The notes below the pieces were generated by a model that was given only the letters and a program-made list of their open reading frames with translations, ran no database searches and was not told the DNA's origin. A DNA stretch of 64,000 nucleotides. Origin: Sulfolobus islandicus Y.N.15.51. Lineage in GTDB: Archaea; Thermoproteota; Thermoprotei_A; Sulfolobales; Sulfolobaceae. How positions within the stretch are numbered: the first letter of the stretch is position 1; every line of letters begins with the position of its first letter. A program made the translations under genes and the position numbers. Shown one piece after another: positions 63,884 to 64,000 of this stretch. The stretch lies in assembly GCF_000022485.1 (NCBI RefSeq), contig NC_012623.1, forward strand, positions 1,886,501-1,950,500, given 5' to 3'.

Positions 63884-64000
63884 TTTAAAAATCATAATAT
63901 TTGAGATCGGTAGAAATGTATAAATTCCCAACAATATATATCTACCTATCGAAAAAGACTCTATATAGCTTATCGATAAACTTTCTATAAAAATTAAAAA
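63884..64000. other. Window end, no gene seen
   Basis: AT-rich sequence with ATATATATCTACC-type promoter-like motifs that may belong to a gene beyond the window. Confidence 0.3.

Overview
The window looks like Sulfolobales (Crenarchaeota, a Sulfolobus/Saccharolobus-type genome). It is AT-rich. It carries 24-bp CRISPR repeats ending GAATTGAAAG, a csa3/csa1-type cas set, a Dps-like/Rieske/ring-nuclease gene group of the kind known in Sulfolobus solfataricus, promoters with short or no leaders, and a dense load of IS256, IS5, ISH3, IS1, IS110, IS605, IS607 and IS630-like elements and MITEs. The species was not determined. Family calls come from recognising motifs by eye; no database search was run.

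Layout. (1) 1-11 kb: two CRISPR arrays (35 and 66 repeats) point away from each other. Their leaders are perfect 207-bp inverted copies, and between them lies a type I-A adaptation module (csa3; csa1-cas1-[35-aa ORF]-cas2-cas4). No type I interference genes or cas6 are present. (2) 11-13.6 kb: nested, broken transposons. (3) 13.9-19 kb: ordinary-looking genes (Nramp-like transporter, Dps-like ferritin, Rieske protein, Crn1 ring nuclease, CuA-like cupredoxin). (4) 20.5-29.5 kb: a type III (Csm-like) locus with csx1, csm4, then an AAA ATPase and a cysteine-rich partner, csm2, csm3, csm5 and cas10 (HD and GGDD both present). (5) 29.5-33.4 kb: a transposon mosaic. (6) 33.7-36.3 kb: a second csx1 in a row with a ParB-like gene and a 54-aa ORF, opposite a winged-helix regulator, with two matching palindromes between them. 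(7) 36.5-46.7 kb: nucleases, radical SAM/TcmP pair, IS110, TnpB, vapBC, and relics of a surface-glycan cluster. (8) 46.7-63 kb: TnpB-like elements with an upstream AbrB-like gene, more toxin-antitoxin genes, a restriction-modification pair and more mosaics. (9) 63-64 kb: an AEC-type permease.

How the parts fit: this is a defence island. New spacers are captured by the I-A adaptation genes. Cas10 should make cyclic oligoadenylate on target RNA, the two Csx1 RNases should respond to it, and Crn1 should remove it. Restriction-modification and VapBC/AbrB modules add further layers. Homologous recombination between repeated transposons has visibly shuffled the region: halves of one nested insertion now lie 47 kb apart, and several host genes end exactly at element borders.

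Most promising leads: the ATPase/Cys-rich pair inside the csm locus, the ParB-Csx1 operon with its twin-CX3C winged-helix regulator and operators, the AbrB-like gene translationally coupled to a zinc-ribbon-less TnpB, and a structured noncoding sequence present twice.
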